From Ornithinibacillus contaminans (GTDB lineage: Bacteria; Bacillota; Bacilli; Bacillales; Amphibacillaceae): 64,000 bases of DNA. The notes below the pieces were generated by a model. That model was not told where the DNA came from, made no database searches, and worked only from the letters and a program-made list of their open reading frames with translations. Positions 38,955-50,848 of this stretch are shown piece after piece. Where the stretch lies: the NCBI RefSeq assembly GCF_001038425.2, contig NZ_LDPV02000021.1:1-64000 (forward strand). Direction: 5' to 3'. The translations under genes were made by a program, and so were the position numbers. Numbering within the stretch: the first letter of the stretch is position 1; each line of letters starts with the position of its first letter.

Positions 38955-39281
38955 GTGTTTAAATTTTTCTCAGTATTATTATTGCTTGTGGTTTGTTTTC
39001 TAATAGGAACCATCGTTGGTATAGATCGTTCTGAACAAACTGGTCCTCCAGCAGAAATCGCAGAAGAGACCGTTGACGTATCATCAGGAATTTCCCAAAC
39101 AGCTCAGTCAGAAAACCAAGATACAGAAATAGTTGATAGTGAGACAGTAGCACAGGAGTTATCACAAATGAATCAGGATCATCTTAGCCAGAAGACAGCA
39201 TCCTTTATTGAAGTAATTGTAAAGGGGTTTTATGATATTGTCGTTGAAATCATGTATCAAATCTCACAGTTATTTATCTAA
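38955..39281 (+). CDS. yqxA: YqxA-family (DUF3679) small membrane protein
   Basis: 108 residues: one N-terminal hydrophobic helix (VFKFFSVLLLLVVCFLIGTIVG, about 1-22), a polar Glu/Gln/Ser middle and an amphipathic C-terminus. AGGAGGG at 38941-38947 with 7-nt spacing supports the GTG at 38955. It matches YqxA in position between spoIIP and lepA; function is unknown. A terminator follows. Confidence 0.8.
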   Translation: MFKFFSVLLLLVVCFLIGTIVGIDRSEQTGPPAEIAEETVDVSSGISQTAQSENQDTEIVDSETVAQELSQMNQDHLSQKTASFIEVIVKGFYDIVVEIMYQISQLFI

Positions 39282-39295
39282 GATCATCGGAAAGG

Positions 39296-39322
39296 AGTCA
39301 CTACTTTGGTAGTGGCTTTTTT
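39296..39322 (+). terminator. Terminator after yqxA
   Basis: AGTCACTAC (39296-39304) pairs with GTAGTGGCT (39309-39317), one G-U, then six Ts. Confidence 0.9.
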
Positions 39323-39468
39323 CTTCTAGCAATAACTCCTTCTTGAAACTAAAGGGCGCAATTGCTATAATCATCCTAGCAATCAACCGAAATAATAAAA
39401 ATAGTAATAGTACGGAAAATTTGTACTTTTATCAATTGGTAAAAGGCAGGTAGGAGTGAACAGCACGT

Positions 39469-41277
39469 ATGGCAAGAAAACAGGCTAATGTACGAAATTT
39501 TTCAATTATCGCGCATATCGACCACGGGAAGTCAACATTGGCAGACCGTATTTTAGAAAATACACAAACCGTTACAAAACGTGAAATGAAAGAACAGATT
39601 CTCGATGCGATGGATTTAGAAAGAGAACGCGGGATTACAATTAAATTGAATGCGGTCCAATTACAGTACACAAGTAAAAGTGGCGAGGAATTTATATTCC
39701 ATTTAATTGATACTCCTGGACATGTTGATTTTACATATGAGGTATCTAGAAGTCTTGCGGCATGTGAAGGAGCTATCCTTGTTGTTGACGCAGCACAGGG
39801 AATTGAGGCGCAGACACTGGCCAATGTATATCTTGCTCTTGATAATGAACTGGAAATTATCCCGGTAATTAATAAGATTGATTTACCAAGTGCTGATCCA
39901 GACCGTGTAAAACAAGAACTTCAAGATGTTATTGGAATTGATCCGGATGATGTAATATTAGCTTCAGCGAAGGCTAATATAGGGATCGAGGATATATTGG
40001 AGCGGATTACAGAAGCAATTCCAGCACCTGTTGGAAACCCAGAAGAGCCATTAAAAGCACTTATCTTTGATTCGTTATACGATTCCTATCGTGGTGTAGT
40101 AGCTTATGTATGTGTGAAAGAAGGTTCTGTTAAGGTTGGCGATCGTATCAAAATGATGGCTACTGGAAAAGAATTTGAAGTAAATGAAGTAGGGGTATTC
40201 ACACCGAAGCAAGTTCCGAAACAGGAGCTAACTGTAGGAGATGTAGGATACTTAACGGCTTCCATTAAAAATGTGAGTGATACACGTGTAGGGGATACAA
40301 TAACCTTAGCCGCAAACCCAGCAGCTGAACCACTTCCAGGTTACCGTCGGATGAATCCGATGGTTTATTGTGGGCTATATCCAGTTGATGCTAGTCGCTA
40401 CAATGACTTACGTGAGGCATTAGAGCGGTTGGAATTAAATGATTCTGCATTACAATATGAAGCAGAGACATCACAGGCGTTAGGGTTTGGCTTCCGTTGT
40501 GGATTCTTAGGTCTACTCCATATGGAGATAATTCAAGAGCGTATTGAGCGGGAGTTTAATATTGATTTAATTACAACCGCACCAAGTGTTATATACGAGG
40601 TTGAAAAAACAGATGGCGAACTTATTTCTATCGATAATCCATCTGTTATGCCTGATCCGCAAGTGATTCAAGAAATCAGAGAGCCTTATGTTAAGGCAAC
40701 GATTATGGTTCCAAATGAATATGTTGGAGCAGTAATGGAAATATCACAGAAAAAGAGAGGGCAATTCATTGACATGGAATATTTAGATGATATCCGTGTC
40801 AATGTAATTTATCATATTCCTCTTTCGGAGATCGTTTATGATTTCTTTGATCAATTGAAATCCAATACAAAGGGCTATGCTTCCTTTGATTATGAATTAA
40901 TTGGTTACCGTACGTCTAAGCTAGTGAAAATGGATATTTTACTAAATGGTGAGACGATTGATGCGTTATCATTTATCGTACATCGTGATTTTGCGTATGA
41001 TCGTGGGAAACAGATTGTTGAAAAACTTCGAGAACTTATTCCAAGACAACAATTCGAGGTACCGATACAAGCAGCAATCGGGAATAAGATTGTTGCACGA
41101 TCTACCATTAAAGCCATGCGTAAAAATGTACTAGCAAAATGTTATGGTGGGGATATCTCGCGTAAACGTAAATTATTAGAGAAGCAAAAAGAAGGTAAGA
41201 AGCGTATGAAGATGGTGGGATCTGTAGAAGTCCCACAAGAAGCATTTATGGCCGTGTTAAAAATGAATGATGAATAG
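39469..41277 (+). CDS. lepA: Elongation factor 4 (LepA), ribosomal GTPase
   Basis: 602 residues, EF-G-like: G1 AHIDHGKST near 17-25, G2 RERGITIK, G3 DTPGH near 82, G4 NKID near 136, then domains II-V and the LepA-specific C-terminal domain ([30 protein letters not shown] near 549). It acts in ribosome back-translocation and assembly. The start is ATG 39469 with AGGAGTG upstream. Confidence 0.98.
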   Translation: MARKQANVRNFSIIAHIDHGKSTLADRILENTQTVTKREMKEQILDAMDLERERGITIKLNAVQLQYTSKSGEEFIFHLIDTPGHVDFTYEVSRSLAACEGAILVVDAAQGIEAQTLANVYLALDNELEIIPVINKIDLPSADPDRVKQELQDVIGIDPDDVILASAKANIGIEDILERITEAIPAPVGNPEEPLKALIFDSLYDSYRGVVAYVCVKEGSVKVGDRIKMMATGKEFEVNEVGVFTPKQVPKQELTVGDVGYLTASIKNVSDTRVGDTITLAANPAAEPLPGYRRMNPMVYCGLYPVDASRYNDLREALERLELNDSALQYEAETSQALGFGFRCGFLGLLHMEIIQERIEREFNIDLITTAPSVIYEVEKTDGELISIDNPSVMPDPQVIQEIREPYVKATIMVPNEYVGAVMEISQKKRGQFIDMEYLDDIRVNVIYHIPLSEIVYDFFDQLKSNTKGYASFDYELIGYRTSKLVKMDILLNGETIDALSFIVHRDFAYDRGKQIVEKLRELIPRQQFEVPIQAAIGNKIVARSTIKAMRKNVLAKCYGGDISRKRKLLEKQKEGKKRMKMVGSVEVPQEAFMAVLKMNDE

Positions 41278-41289
41278 ATGAAGGGAACA

Positions 41290-41325
41290 GGAGAACTTTG
41301 TCAAAAGGTTTTCCTTTTCTTTTTA
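41290..41325 (+). terminator. Terminator after lepA
   Basis: GGAGAACTTT (41290-41299) pairs with AAAGGTTTTCC (41304-41314) with one bulge, followed by TTTTCTTTTT. Confidence 0.7.
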
Positions 41326-41357
41326 AGCCACGTACTACTTGAGGAAGGTGAAACGAA

Positions 41358-42518
41358 ATGTCTATCCAGTCTGTCTATATCCACATCCCGTTCTGTCAGC
41401 AAATTTGTCACTACTGTGATTTTACAAAGTTTTTTTACGATGAACAATCAGCTACAAAATATATTGAGGCGCTATCGAATGAAATTAATGTTCAAGTTAG
41501 TGGCGAAAAAAATTACGTTAATACAATCTATATTGGTGGCGGAACACCAACGGCGCTAAATCATAACCAATTGGAAGCCTTACTTAAACTAGTGAATCAA
41601 AAATTTGATGTAGCAAACTGTAAGGAATTCACGATAGAGGCTAATCCTGGAGATTTTGATGAGGCTAAGGCAAAGCTCTTAAAAGATTATGGCGTAAATA
41701 GAGTCTCTCTCGGTGTTCAAGTATTTGACGATGTTATGCTACAAGAGCTTGGTAGAGTACACCGTGTTGCAGATGTATACAAAACGGTTGATTTATTAAA
41801 CCAACAGCATCTAGCGAATATTAGCATTGATTTAATCTATTCTTTACCGAATCAAACCGCCGCACAATTTGAACGTACGGTAACAGAGGCGTTGTCATTC
41901 CAACTACCACATTACTCCTCTTATTCGTTACAAATAGAGCCGAAAACCATGTTCTATAATCGCTATAAAAAAGGCCAATTACATCGACCGGCTCAAGAGG
42001 AAGAAGTACAAATGTATGAAATACTTAAATCAAAAATGAACGAGAATGGTTTGGTTCAGTATGAAATAAGTAATTTTGCAAAACCGGGATTTGAAAGCAA
42101 CCATAATTTAACCTATTGGAATAATGATTATTACTATGGTTTTGGTGCGGGTGCAAGCGGCTATTTGCCTGGAAAACGAACCCAAAATATTCGACCATTA
42201 CCAGCGTACATTAAACAAGCGATGGTTGACGGTAATCCGGTTTTAAAAGTAGAATCAATTGGATTAAAAGAAAGAATTGAGGAAGAATTATTTTTAGGAT
42301 TGCGTAAACTAAGTGGTGTCAGTAAAAAACAATTTAAAGCTAAGTTTGGCTTTTCACATGAGAAATTATATGAACAAAAGATTAAAGCACTGGTTCAAAA
42401 GGGCTGGTTAGTGGACGGAGAAGAGACAATCTATTTGACGGACCAAGGTGTGTTGTTTGGAAACGAAGTGTTTGAGAATTTTCTTTTAGATGAGCAGGAT
42501 TTAAAGCAAGTCAATTGA
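41358..42518 (+). CDS. hemW: HemW-family heme chaperone, radical SAM protein
   Basis: 386 residues: radical-SAM Cys motif C13-x3-C17-x2-C20, SAM site GGGTPTALN near 57-65, and HemN C-terminal domain. HemW delivers heme rather than acting as coproporphyrinogen oxidase; older annotations call it HemN. GGAAGGTG precedes the ATG. The promoter of hrcA begins inside its last codons. Confidence 0.93.
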   Translation: MSIQSVYIHIPFCQQICHYCDFTKFFYDEQSATKYIEALSNEINVQVSGEKNYVNTIYIGGGTPTALNHNQLEALLKLVNQKFDVANCKEFTIEANPGDFDEAKAKLLKDYGVNRVSLGVQVFDDVMLQELGRVHRVADVYKTVDLLNQQHLANISIDLIYSLPNQTAAQFERTVTEALSFQLPHYSSYSLQIEPKTMFYNRYKKGQLHRPAQEEEVQMYEILKSKMNENGLVQYEISNFAKPGFESNHNLTYWNNDYYYGFGAGASGYLPGKRTQNIRPLPAYIKQAMVDGNPVLKVESIGLKERIEEELFLGLRKLSGVSKKQFKAKFGFSHEKLYEQKIKALVQKGWLVDGEETIYLTDQGVLFGNEVFENFLLDEQDLKQVN

Positions 42519-42580
42519 CAAAAAAATAAGGATTTGATAATTTATTAGTAGAATTAGCACTCGGGTAATGAGAGTGCTAA
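42515..42580 (+). promoter_or_regulatory. hrcA promoter and CIRCE operator
   Basis: TTGACA (42515-42520) with TAATTT (42538-42543) at 17 nt, or GATAAT two bases earlier. A perfect CIRCE follows: TTAGCACTC (42554-42562), 9-nt spacer, GAGTGCTAA (42572-42580). HrcA binds this repeat to repress the heat-shock operon. It ends 15 nt before the hrcA ATG. Confidence 0.97.
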
Positions 42581-42595
42581 CAGGGGTGATTTATT

Positions 42596-43630
42596 ATGTT
42601 GACAGATAGGCAACTACTGATTTTGCAAGTTATTATCGATGACTTTATTGAATCAGCTCACCCAGTTGGCTCGCGTGTTATTTCAAAAAAAGATCAAATT
42701 TCCTATAGTGCTGCCACCATTCGCAATGTGATGGCTGATTTAGAAGAAATGGGTTACATTGAAAAAACCCATTCTTCATCTGGGCGAGTACCTTCAGAAA
42801 AGGGATATCGCTACTATGTCGATCATGTAATTGCACCAACAATGGAAAAGAGCAACCTAAATATAATCCGCGATTTAATTCAGGGGGAATTTATTGATTT
42901 TGAAAAGCTTGTTCAAAAGTCTGCTGAGGTGCTATCTGATTTAACGAGTTATACGTCCATTATATTGGGGCCAGAGGTTTTCGAAACGAAGGTGAAACAG
43001 CTTCAAATTGTTTCAATATCTGATCATACCGCTGTTGCGATTCTGGTGACCGAATCTGGGCATGTTGAACATCGTTCCTTTACAATTCCAGCTGAGATAA
43101 GTTCCATGGACTTAGAAAAAATGGTAAATATCCTAAATGATCGATTGAAAGGTGTTTCCCTTGCCAGATTGCCAGAAGTGTTAAATTCTGAGGTTATTAA
43201 TTTAATGAAAATGTATGTTCAGGATTTTGAAAAATCCTACGAATATCTTGCCTCTGCTTTCTTTAATGAGCAACCAGTTAAATTATATATTGGTGGAAGA
43301 ACAAATCTACTAATGCAACCAGAATTTAATGATATCAATAAGATTAGATCCTTTTATCGAATGATGGAAAACGAGGATCAAGTGGTTAATCTTTTAAAAT
43401 CACCTCAACGCGGGATCAAGGTAACAATTGGAACTGAAAACGAGATAGATGCGATTAAAGATTTTAGTCTGATTACCGCTTCATACAGTTTAGGTAATGA
43501 CCAGATGGGTACGATTGCACTACTCGGACCAACAAGAATGGAATATCGTAAAGTAATCACATTATTAAATGCCCTATCAAATGAAATGACAGATGCATTG
43601 TACCTATGGTATAAAAACAACGGCAAGTAA
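42596..43630 (+). CDS. hrcA: Heat-inducible transcription repressor HrcA
   Basis: 344 residues: N-terminal winged helix (SRVISKKDQISYSAATIRNVMADLEEMGYIEKTHSSSGRVPSE span, about 22-64), GAF-like dimer domain after residue 80 and the C-terminal LGPTRMEYRKVI near 318. It represses its own CIRCE-controlled operon when kept active by GroE. First gene of hrcA-grpE-dnaK. Confidence 0.96.
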   Translation: MLTDRQLLILQVIIDDFIESAHPVGSRVISKKDQISYSAATIRNVMADLEEMGYIEKTHSSSGRVPSEKGYRYYVDHVIAPTMEKSNLNIIRDLIQGEFIDFEKLVQKSAEVLSDLTSYTSIILGPEVFETKVKQLQIVSISDHTAVAILVTESGHVEHRSFTIPAEISSMDLEKMVNILNDRLKGVSLARLPEVLNSEVINLMKMYVQDFEKSYEYLASAFFNEQPVKLYIGGRTNLLMQPEFNDINKIRSFYRMMENEDQVVNLLKSPQRGIKVTIGTENEIDAIKDFSLITASYSLGNDQMGTIALLGPTRMEYRKVITLLNALSNEMTDALYLWYKNNGK

Positions 43631-43673
43631 ATTTTAAAAAACACTTTGCTGAGCAATTTTGGAGGTGCCTAGT

Positions 43674-44252
43674 TTGGAAGAAAAAAATTCAACTGAGGTT
43701 GCAGAAGAGAATGTAACAGAAGCTACTGATGTGAAAGTAGACGATCAGAATGTAGTTGAAGATGAAGTAACAAATGAAGAAGAAACAGAAGCTACTGACA
43801 ACACGGCGCAAGAATTAGCGCGTGTAACGCAGGAAAAGGACGAGATTTATCAGCGTTTACTAAGAACACAAGCTGAATTTGATAATTTTAAAAAGCGTAC
43901 CCAAAAAGAAAAAGAAGCAGATCGAAAATATAAGGCACAGGACTTCGTAACGGAACTTCTCCCTGCGATTGATAATTTTGAGCGTGCCATGAATGTAGAA
44001 GTAACGGACGCTAATAAAGGATTACTGGATGGTCTATCCATGGTCTATCGACAGCTAAAAGACGCACTAGTATCACAAGGTGTTGGAGAGATTGAAACTG
44101 TTGGTAAACCATTTGATCCGAATCTTCACCAGGCTGTTATGCAGGTTGAGGACGACGAAATGGAATCAAACACAGTAGTGGAAGAATTACAAAAAGGTTA
44201 TGTATTAAAGGATCGCGTTATTCGACCAGCTATGGTTAAAGTAAATAAATAA
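43674..44252 (+). CDS. grpE: Nucleotide exchange factor GrpE
   Basis: 192 residues: acidic N-terminus (about 1-50), a long coiled coil (EKDEIYQRLLRTQAEFDNFKKR, about 54-75) and the C-terminal beta domain with VGEIETVGKPFDPNLHQAV near 141-159. It promotes ADP release from DnaK. GGAGGTG at 43661-43667 selects the TTG at 43674; an earlier TTG at 43659 overlaps that site. Confidence 0.95.
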   Translation: MEEKNSTEVAEENVTEATDVKVDDQNVVEDEVTNEEETEATDNTAQELARVTQEKDEIYQRLLRTQAEFDNFKKRTQKEKEADRKYKAQDFVTELLPAIDNFERAMNVEVTDANKGLLDGLSMVYRQLKDALVSQGVGEIETVGKPFDPNLHQAVMQVEDDEMESNTVVEELQKGYVLKDRVIRPAMVKVNK

Positions 44253-44264
44253 AAGTTGAAGTAA

Positions 44265-46115
<1,851 letters not shown>

Positions 46116-46139
46116 GTAAATAAACGTTTAGTGAAAACA

Positions 46140-46178
46140 AAAGTCAAAGTCAGGACCTTCTTGGCTTTGACTTTTTTT
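46140..46178 (+). terminator. Terminator after dnaK
   Basis: AAAGTCAAAG (46140-46149) pairs perfectly with CTTTGACTTT (46165-46174), continuing into a T-run. Confidence 0.88.
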
Positions 46179-46200
46179 CACGAAGCTGTTTTTAATCCAT

Positions 46201-46230
46201 TTGCCACGGAAAACTTTCTAATGGTATGAT
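46201..46230 (+). promoter_or_regulatory. dnaJ promoter
   Basis: TTGCCA (46201-46206), an 18-nt spacer and TATGAT (46225-46230). It would give dnaJ its own transcript with a leader of about 140 nt. No CIRCE is present here. Confidence 0.7.
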
Positions 46231-46375
46231 AGTTTTTATTGCAAGGTAGAGGGAATTTATACTAATGAGAAAAAAAGTAGTGTGTAGAAGCGTTAGTGAC
46301 ACGGTATAGATCGGCTAACACTTGGAGGGAATACGCCTCAATTTATATGTAATTGTGATCGGGAGAGTGATGTAA

Positions 46376-47500
46376 GTGTCAAAACGAGATTATTATGAAG
46401 TTTTAGGTGTTGATAAAGGCTCATCGAAAGAAGAGATTAAAAAGGCTTATCGTAAATTAGCGAGACAGTACCACCCTGACGTAAACAAAGAGCCAGATGC
46501 AGCGGACAAATTCAAGGAAGCGAAAGAAGCATATGAAACACTATCCAATGATCAAAAGCGTGCGCAATACGATCAGTTCGGTCATGCAGCTGGAAATCAA
46601 GGATTTGGTGGCTTTGGCGGAGCGCAGGACTTTGGTGGATTCGGTGATATATTTGATATGTTCTTTGGTGGGGGCGGAGGACGTAGACGCGATCCAAATG
46701 CGCCTCAGCAAGGTGCTGATTTACAATATACGTTAATACTATATTTTGAAGAAGCAATATTTGGTAAAGAGACTGATATCACAATCCCTAAAGACGAGGA
46801 GTGTGGTACATGCCATGGTTCTGGAGCGAAGCCAGGGACAAAACCAGAGACATGTTCACATTGTCATGGTAGCGGTCAATTAAATACCGAACAAAATACA
46901 CCGTTTGGAAGAGTAGTAAATCGTAGAGCTTGCCATTATTGTAATGGTACAGGAAAGCTGATCAAAGAGAAATGTGCTACCTGTAATGGAAAAGGTTCTG
47001 TAAAGAAAAACAAAAAAATCCACATTAATATCCCAGCCGGTATTGACGATGGTCAACAAATTCGTGTATCTGGAAAAGGGGAGCCTGGAAAAAATGGTGG
47101 TCCAGCAGGAGATTTATATGTCGTAATTCAAGTAAGGAACCATGATTTCTTTACTCGTGAAGGCGATCATATTTTCTGTGAACTACCGTTAACATTTGCC
47201 CAAGCAGCGCTTGGTGATGAGGTAGAAGTACCGACTGTACATGGAAAGGTAAAACTAAAAGTGCCTGCTGGTACACAAACAGGTAAAACATTCCGCTTAA
47301 AAGGAAAAGGTGCACCGAACGTTAGAGGATATGGAAATGGTGATCAGCATATTAAGGTTCGTGTCGTCACACCAACAAATATAACAGACCGACAAAAAGA
47401 GCTATTACGAGAATTTAATGAAATCGCAGGAAATGAAGCGACAGAAGAACAAGAAGATTCACTGTTCCAACGCTTCAAACGAGCTTTTAAAGGGGAATAA
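46376..47500 (+). CDS. dnaJ: Chaperone protein DnaJ
   Basis: 374 residues: J domain with HPD at 33-35, Gly/Phe-rich region (about 70-110), four CxxCxGxG zinc repeats ([32 protein letters not shown], about 143-207) and C-terminal substrate domains. Hsp40 partner of DnaK. The start is GTG 46376 with GGGAGAGTGATG upstream. It has its own promoter after the dnaK terminator. Confidence 0.97.
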   Translation: MSKRDYYEVLGVDKGSSKEEIKKAYRKLARQYHPDVNKEPDAADKFKEAKEAYETLSNDQKRAQYDQFGHAAGNQGFGGFGGAQDFGGFGDIFDMFFGGGGGRRRDPNAPQQGADLQYTLILYFEEAIFGKETDITIPKDEECGTCHGSGAKPGTKPETCSHCHGSGQLNTEQNTPFGRVVNRRACHYCNGTGKLIKEKCATCNGKGSVKKNKKIHINIPAGIDDGQQIRVSGKGEPGKNGGPAGDLYVVIQVRNHDFFTREGDHIFCELPLTFAQAALGDEVEVPTVHGKVKLKVPAGTQTGKTFRLKGKGAPNVRGYGNGDQHIKVRVVTPTNITDRQKELLREFNEIAGNEATEEQEDSLFQRFKRAFKGE

Positions 47501-47626
47501 ACGCACCTGTATGCTACAATGTGGCAAGGAAAAGTAGAAAATAAATATTTTTACCATGCACACATAATTCCTTTTTTACTTAATAACAGCTATCTATCCA
47601 ATTAAAGAAAGAAAAGAGTGAGTCCT

Positions 47627-48562
47627 TTGAAATGGTCAGAAATTTGTATCCATACAACGAACGAAGCAATTGAGCCGATTTCAAATATTTTGCACGAAAC
47701 TGGCGCAAGCGGTGTCGTAATCGAAGATCCGCTAGATTTAGTAATTGATAAAGAGCAAATGTATGGAGAAATATTTGAATTGAATGCAGATGATTATCCG
47801 AAAGAAGGCGTCTATATTAAGGCTTACTTACCCTTAAATAGCTTCTTAGGTGAAACTGTAGAGGAAATTAAACAGGCTATTAATAATTTAGTTGCTTTTG
47901 ACATTGATCTCGGTTTAAACGAAATCACCTTGAGCGAGGTGCATGAAGAGGACTGGGCGACAGCATGGAAAAAATATTATAAGCCTGTACAAATTTCTGA
48001 AAAAATTACGATCACACCAACTTGGGAAGACTACACTCCTACTTCAGAGGACGAACTTATTATTGAATTGGATCCTGGTATGGCATTTGGAACCGGGACA
48101 CATCCAACAACAGTTCTTAGTATACAAGCACTAGAGAGGTATATTGAGAAGGATGATTTGGTAATCGATGTTGGTTGTGGTTCCGGTGTATTAAGTATCG
48201 CTTCAGCTTTATTAGGTGCAAAAGAAGTATTTGCCTATGATTTAGATGAAATTGCTGTCAAGAGTACACAAATAAATGCTAAAATTAACCATGTAAACGA
48301 AAGAATTATAACCAAGCAAAATAATCTACTAAATCATGTGTCTGTTCAGGCTGATGTCATTGTCTCCAATATTCTAGCAGAAATTATTGTGCGGTTTATT
48401 GATGATGCATGGAACAATTTGCGTGATGGTGGTTATTTTATTACATCAGGAATTATTCAAGCTAAAAAGCAAATGGTATTGGACCAGTTAGAAGAACAAG
48501 GATTTGAAATAGTGGAAGTCAATGTTTTGGATGATTGGGTTTCCGTTGTAGCAAGAAAGTAG
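47627..48562 (+). CDS. prmA: Ribosomal protein L11 methyltransferase
   Basis: 311 residues: N-terminal substrate domain (MKWSEICIHTTNEAIEPISNILHE) and a SAM domain with DPGMAFGTGTHPTT near 148-161 and VIDVGCGSGVLSIA near 178-191. It trimethylates L11. The family N-terminus and AGAGTG 6 nt upstream support the TTG at 47627 rather than GTG 47618. rsmE follows after 8 nt. Confidence 0.94.
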   Translation: MKWSEICIHTTNEAIEPISNILHETGASGVVIEDPLDLVIDKEQMYGEIFELNADDYPKEGVYIKAYLPLNSFLGETVEEIKQAINNLVAFDIDLGLNEITLSEVHEEDWATAWKKYYKPVQISEKITITPTWEDYTPTSEDELIIELDPGMAFGTGTHPTTVLSIQALERYIEKDDLVIDVGCGSGVLSIASALLGAKEVFAYDLDEIAVKSTQINAKINHVNERIITKQNNLLNHVSVQADVIVSNILAEIIVRFIDDAWNNLRDGGYFITSGIIQAKKQMVLDQLEEQGFEIVEVNVLDDWVSVVARK

Positions 48563-48570
48563 GTGAATAG

Positions 48571-49341
48571 ATGCAACGATATTTTATTCCTAACACGAGC
48601 TGGAATCAGGATAACGTCCATATTACTGGAGATGATTTTCATCACATTACAAGGGTAATGCGTATGCAAATTGGGGATACTATTATTTGTAATCAACCTA
48701 CTGGTCAAGCTGCAGTCTGTAAACTAACAGAAATAGGCGATTCTTCTGTAACGGCTACTGTAATCGAATGGCTTGACCAACAAGCGGAGCTACCGGTATT
48801 TGTAACCATTGCTCAGGGGCTACCTAAAGGGGATAAAATGGATTTAATCCTACAAAAGGGAACCGAGTTAGGTGCTAGTGCTTTTATTCCTTTTCAGGCT
48901 GCTAGATCTGTTGTGAAATGGGACGCAAAAAAAGCAGAAAAGAAATTAAGTCGCTATACTAAAATCGTAAAGGAAGCAAGTGAGCAAAGTCACCGCAATC
49001 GAATTCCTGAAGTGAAACCAGCGATGACACTGGCTGAATTAGTAACGATTGGAGAGACCTATCAAGTAAAATTAGTAGCTTATGAGGAAGAGGCGAAAAC
49101 GTCTTCATACCATTCCTTTGCTACAATGGTAAGCAATTTGCAAGAGGGTGAACATGTCCTTATTTGCATAGGTCCTGAAGGTGGTTTTTCTAACCAAGAA
49201 GTTGAGACATTAAAGAAGAATGGTTTCACTCCTGTTCGATTAGGTCCAAGAATACTTCGAACAGAAACAGCCGCATTGTATGCGCTAGCAAGTATATCAT
49301 ATCAAATGGAAGAATTGGGGGGACAAACATGCCAACAGTAG
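48571..49341 (+). CDS. rsmE: 16S rRNA m3U1498 methyltransferase RsmE
   Basis: 256 residues of the SPOUT/RsmE family: N-terminal PUA-like HHITRVMRMQIGD near 26-38 and the C-terminal knot with CIGPEGGFSNQEV near 194-206 and LGPRILRTETAAL near 219-231. It overlaps the mtaB start by 13 nt, consistent with co-translation. Confidence 0.95.
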   Translation: MQRYFIPNTSWNQDNVHITGDDFHHITRVMRMQIGDTIICNQPTGQAAVCKLTEIGDSSVTATVIEWLDQQAELPVFVTIAQGLPKGDKMDLILQKGTELGASAFIPFQAARSVVKWDAKKAEKKLSRYTKIVKEASEQSHRNRIPEVKPAMTLAELVTIGETYQVKLVAYEEEAKTSSYHSFATMVSNLQEGEHVLICIGPEGGFSNQEVETLKKNGFTPVRLGPRILRTETAALYALASISYQMEELGGQTCQQ

Positions 49342-50684
49342 CATTTCATACATTAGGATGCAAAGTGAATCATTACGAAACAGAAGGAATCTGGCGCATG
49401 TTTATGGATCAGGGCTATGAGCGAGTTGATTTTGACCATGATTCTGATGTATATGTGATTAACACATGTACGGTAACTAATTCTGGAGATAAGAAAAGCA
49501 GACAAATTATTCGTCGTGCTGTGCGAAAGAATCCAGAAGCGATTGTGTGTGTTACAGGTTGTTATGCCCAGACATCTCCAGGAGAAATTTTAGAGATTCC
49601 AGGAGTCGATATTGTTGTCGGTACACAGGATCGAAAAAATATGATTCGCTACATTGAAGAACATAAGAAAACAAGAGAGCCCATTAACGGTGTATCAAAC
49701 ATTATGAAAAATCGTGTGTTTGAGGAAATGGATGTACCTGAATTTACGGATAGAACCCGTGCCTCTTTAAAAATCCAAGAGGGCTGTAATAATTTCTGTA
49801 CGTTCTGTATCATTCCTTGGTCGAGAGGATTACTACGTTCAAGAGATCCTGAAAGCGTTATTGTTCAAGCACAACGTCTTGTGGATGCGGGTTATAAAGA
49901 AATCGTACTAACTGGTATTCATACTGCTGGTTATGGAGAGGATTTAACCGATTATAATTTTGCGAAGCTTTTACGGGATTTAGAAGCAAAGGTGATAGGC
50001 ATAGAACGTATTCGTATTTCTTCAATCGAAGCTAGCCAAATAACGGATGAAGTCATTCAAGTATTAGATGAATCGGAGAAAATAGTACGACACTTACATA
50101 TTCCGTTACAATCTGGTTCTGATACTGTATTAGCTCGTATGCGTAGAAAATATCTAACCGATTATTATTATGAAAAGGTTGAAAAAATCCGCCAAGCATT
50201 ACCAGACTTAGCGATCACATCGGATGTCATTGTTGGATTCCCTGGAGAGACGGAAGAAGAATATATGGAAACCTATAACTTTATTAAAAAAGTTGGTTAT
50301 GCAGAGCTTCATGTATTTCCGTTCTCACGTAGAACAGGTACTCCTGCCGCTCGAATGGAAGATCAAGTGGATGAGGACGTGAAGAACGAACGTGTTCAAC
50401 AAATAATTGATTTATCAGAAGAACTTGCTAAGGAATATGCGTTACGCTATCAGGATGAGGTGCTAGAGGTCATTCCGGAAGAAAGTGTACTTGATGAAGA
50501 AAATCCTAACATGCTTGTAGGGTACACTGATAATTACCTCAAGGTGAAATTCGAAGGTAGCCAGGATATGATAGGAAAGATTGTACGCGTGAAAATAACT
50601 AAATCGGGTTACCCTTACAACGAAGGTATTTTCGTTCGTGTTATGGATAATGCGACCCATGCAAAAATGAAAGCAAATGCCTAG
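49329..50684 (+). CDS. mtaB: tRNA t6A37 methylthiotransferase MtaB
   Basis: 451 residues: UPF0004 domain with FHTLGCKVNHYETEG near 5-19, NTCTVTN near 45-51 and CVTGCYAQ near 80; radical SAM CNNFCTFC near 154-161 with three cluster Cys; C-terminal TRAM domain (about 375-440). It converts t6A37 to ms2t6A37 in ANN-reading tRNAs. Formerly YqeV. Confidence 0.95.
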   Translation: MPTVAFHTLGCKVNHYETEGIWRMFMDQGYERVDFDHDSDVYVINTCTVTNSGDKKSRQIIRRAVRKNPEAIVCVTGCYAQTSPGEILEIPGVDIVVGTQDRKNMIRYIEEHKKTREPINGVSNIMKNRVFEEMDVPEFTDRTRASLKIQEGCNNFCTFCIIPWSRGLLRSRDPESVIVQAQRLVDAGYKEIVLTGIHTAGYGEDLTDYNFAKLLRDLEAKVIGIERIRISSIEASQITDEVIQVLDESEKIVRHLHIPLQSGSDTVLARMRRKYLTDYYYEKVEKIRQALPDLAITSDVIVGFPGETEEEYMETYNFIKKVGYAELHVFPFSRRTGTPAARMEDQVDEDVKNERVQQIIDLSEELAKEYALRYQDEVLEVIPEESVLDEENPNMLVGYTDNYLKVKFEGSQDMIGKIVRVKITKSGYPYNEGIFVRVMDNATHAKMKANA

Positions 50685-50705
50685 TCGATGAGACTAGGTT
50701 TTTTT
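50680..50705 (+). terminator. Terminator after mtaB
   Basis: CCTAGTC (50680-50686) pairs with GACTAGG (50692-50698), 5-nt loop, then seven Ts. It overlaps the mtaB stop codon. Confidence 0.93.
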
Positions 50706-50848
50706 ATGGATTACTGACCATTACACTCTAACCAATAAAAATTTTATATCAAACGAATAATCTTTCCGCTAATGGGAATAGCTTTTTTATGTAATAAATG
50801 CTATTATACGAAGAGGTACGTACAACTTAAGAAGGGATGTAATGATAC

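Noticed and set aside
39432-39824. 130-codon minus-strand frame opposite lepA
   Set aside because: It lies wholly over the conserved GTPase domain of lepA with no independent evidence.
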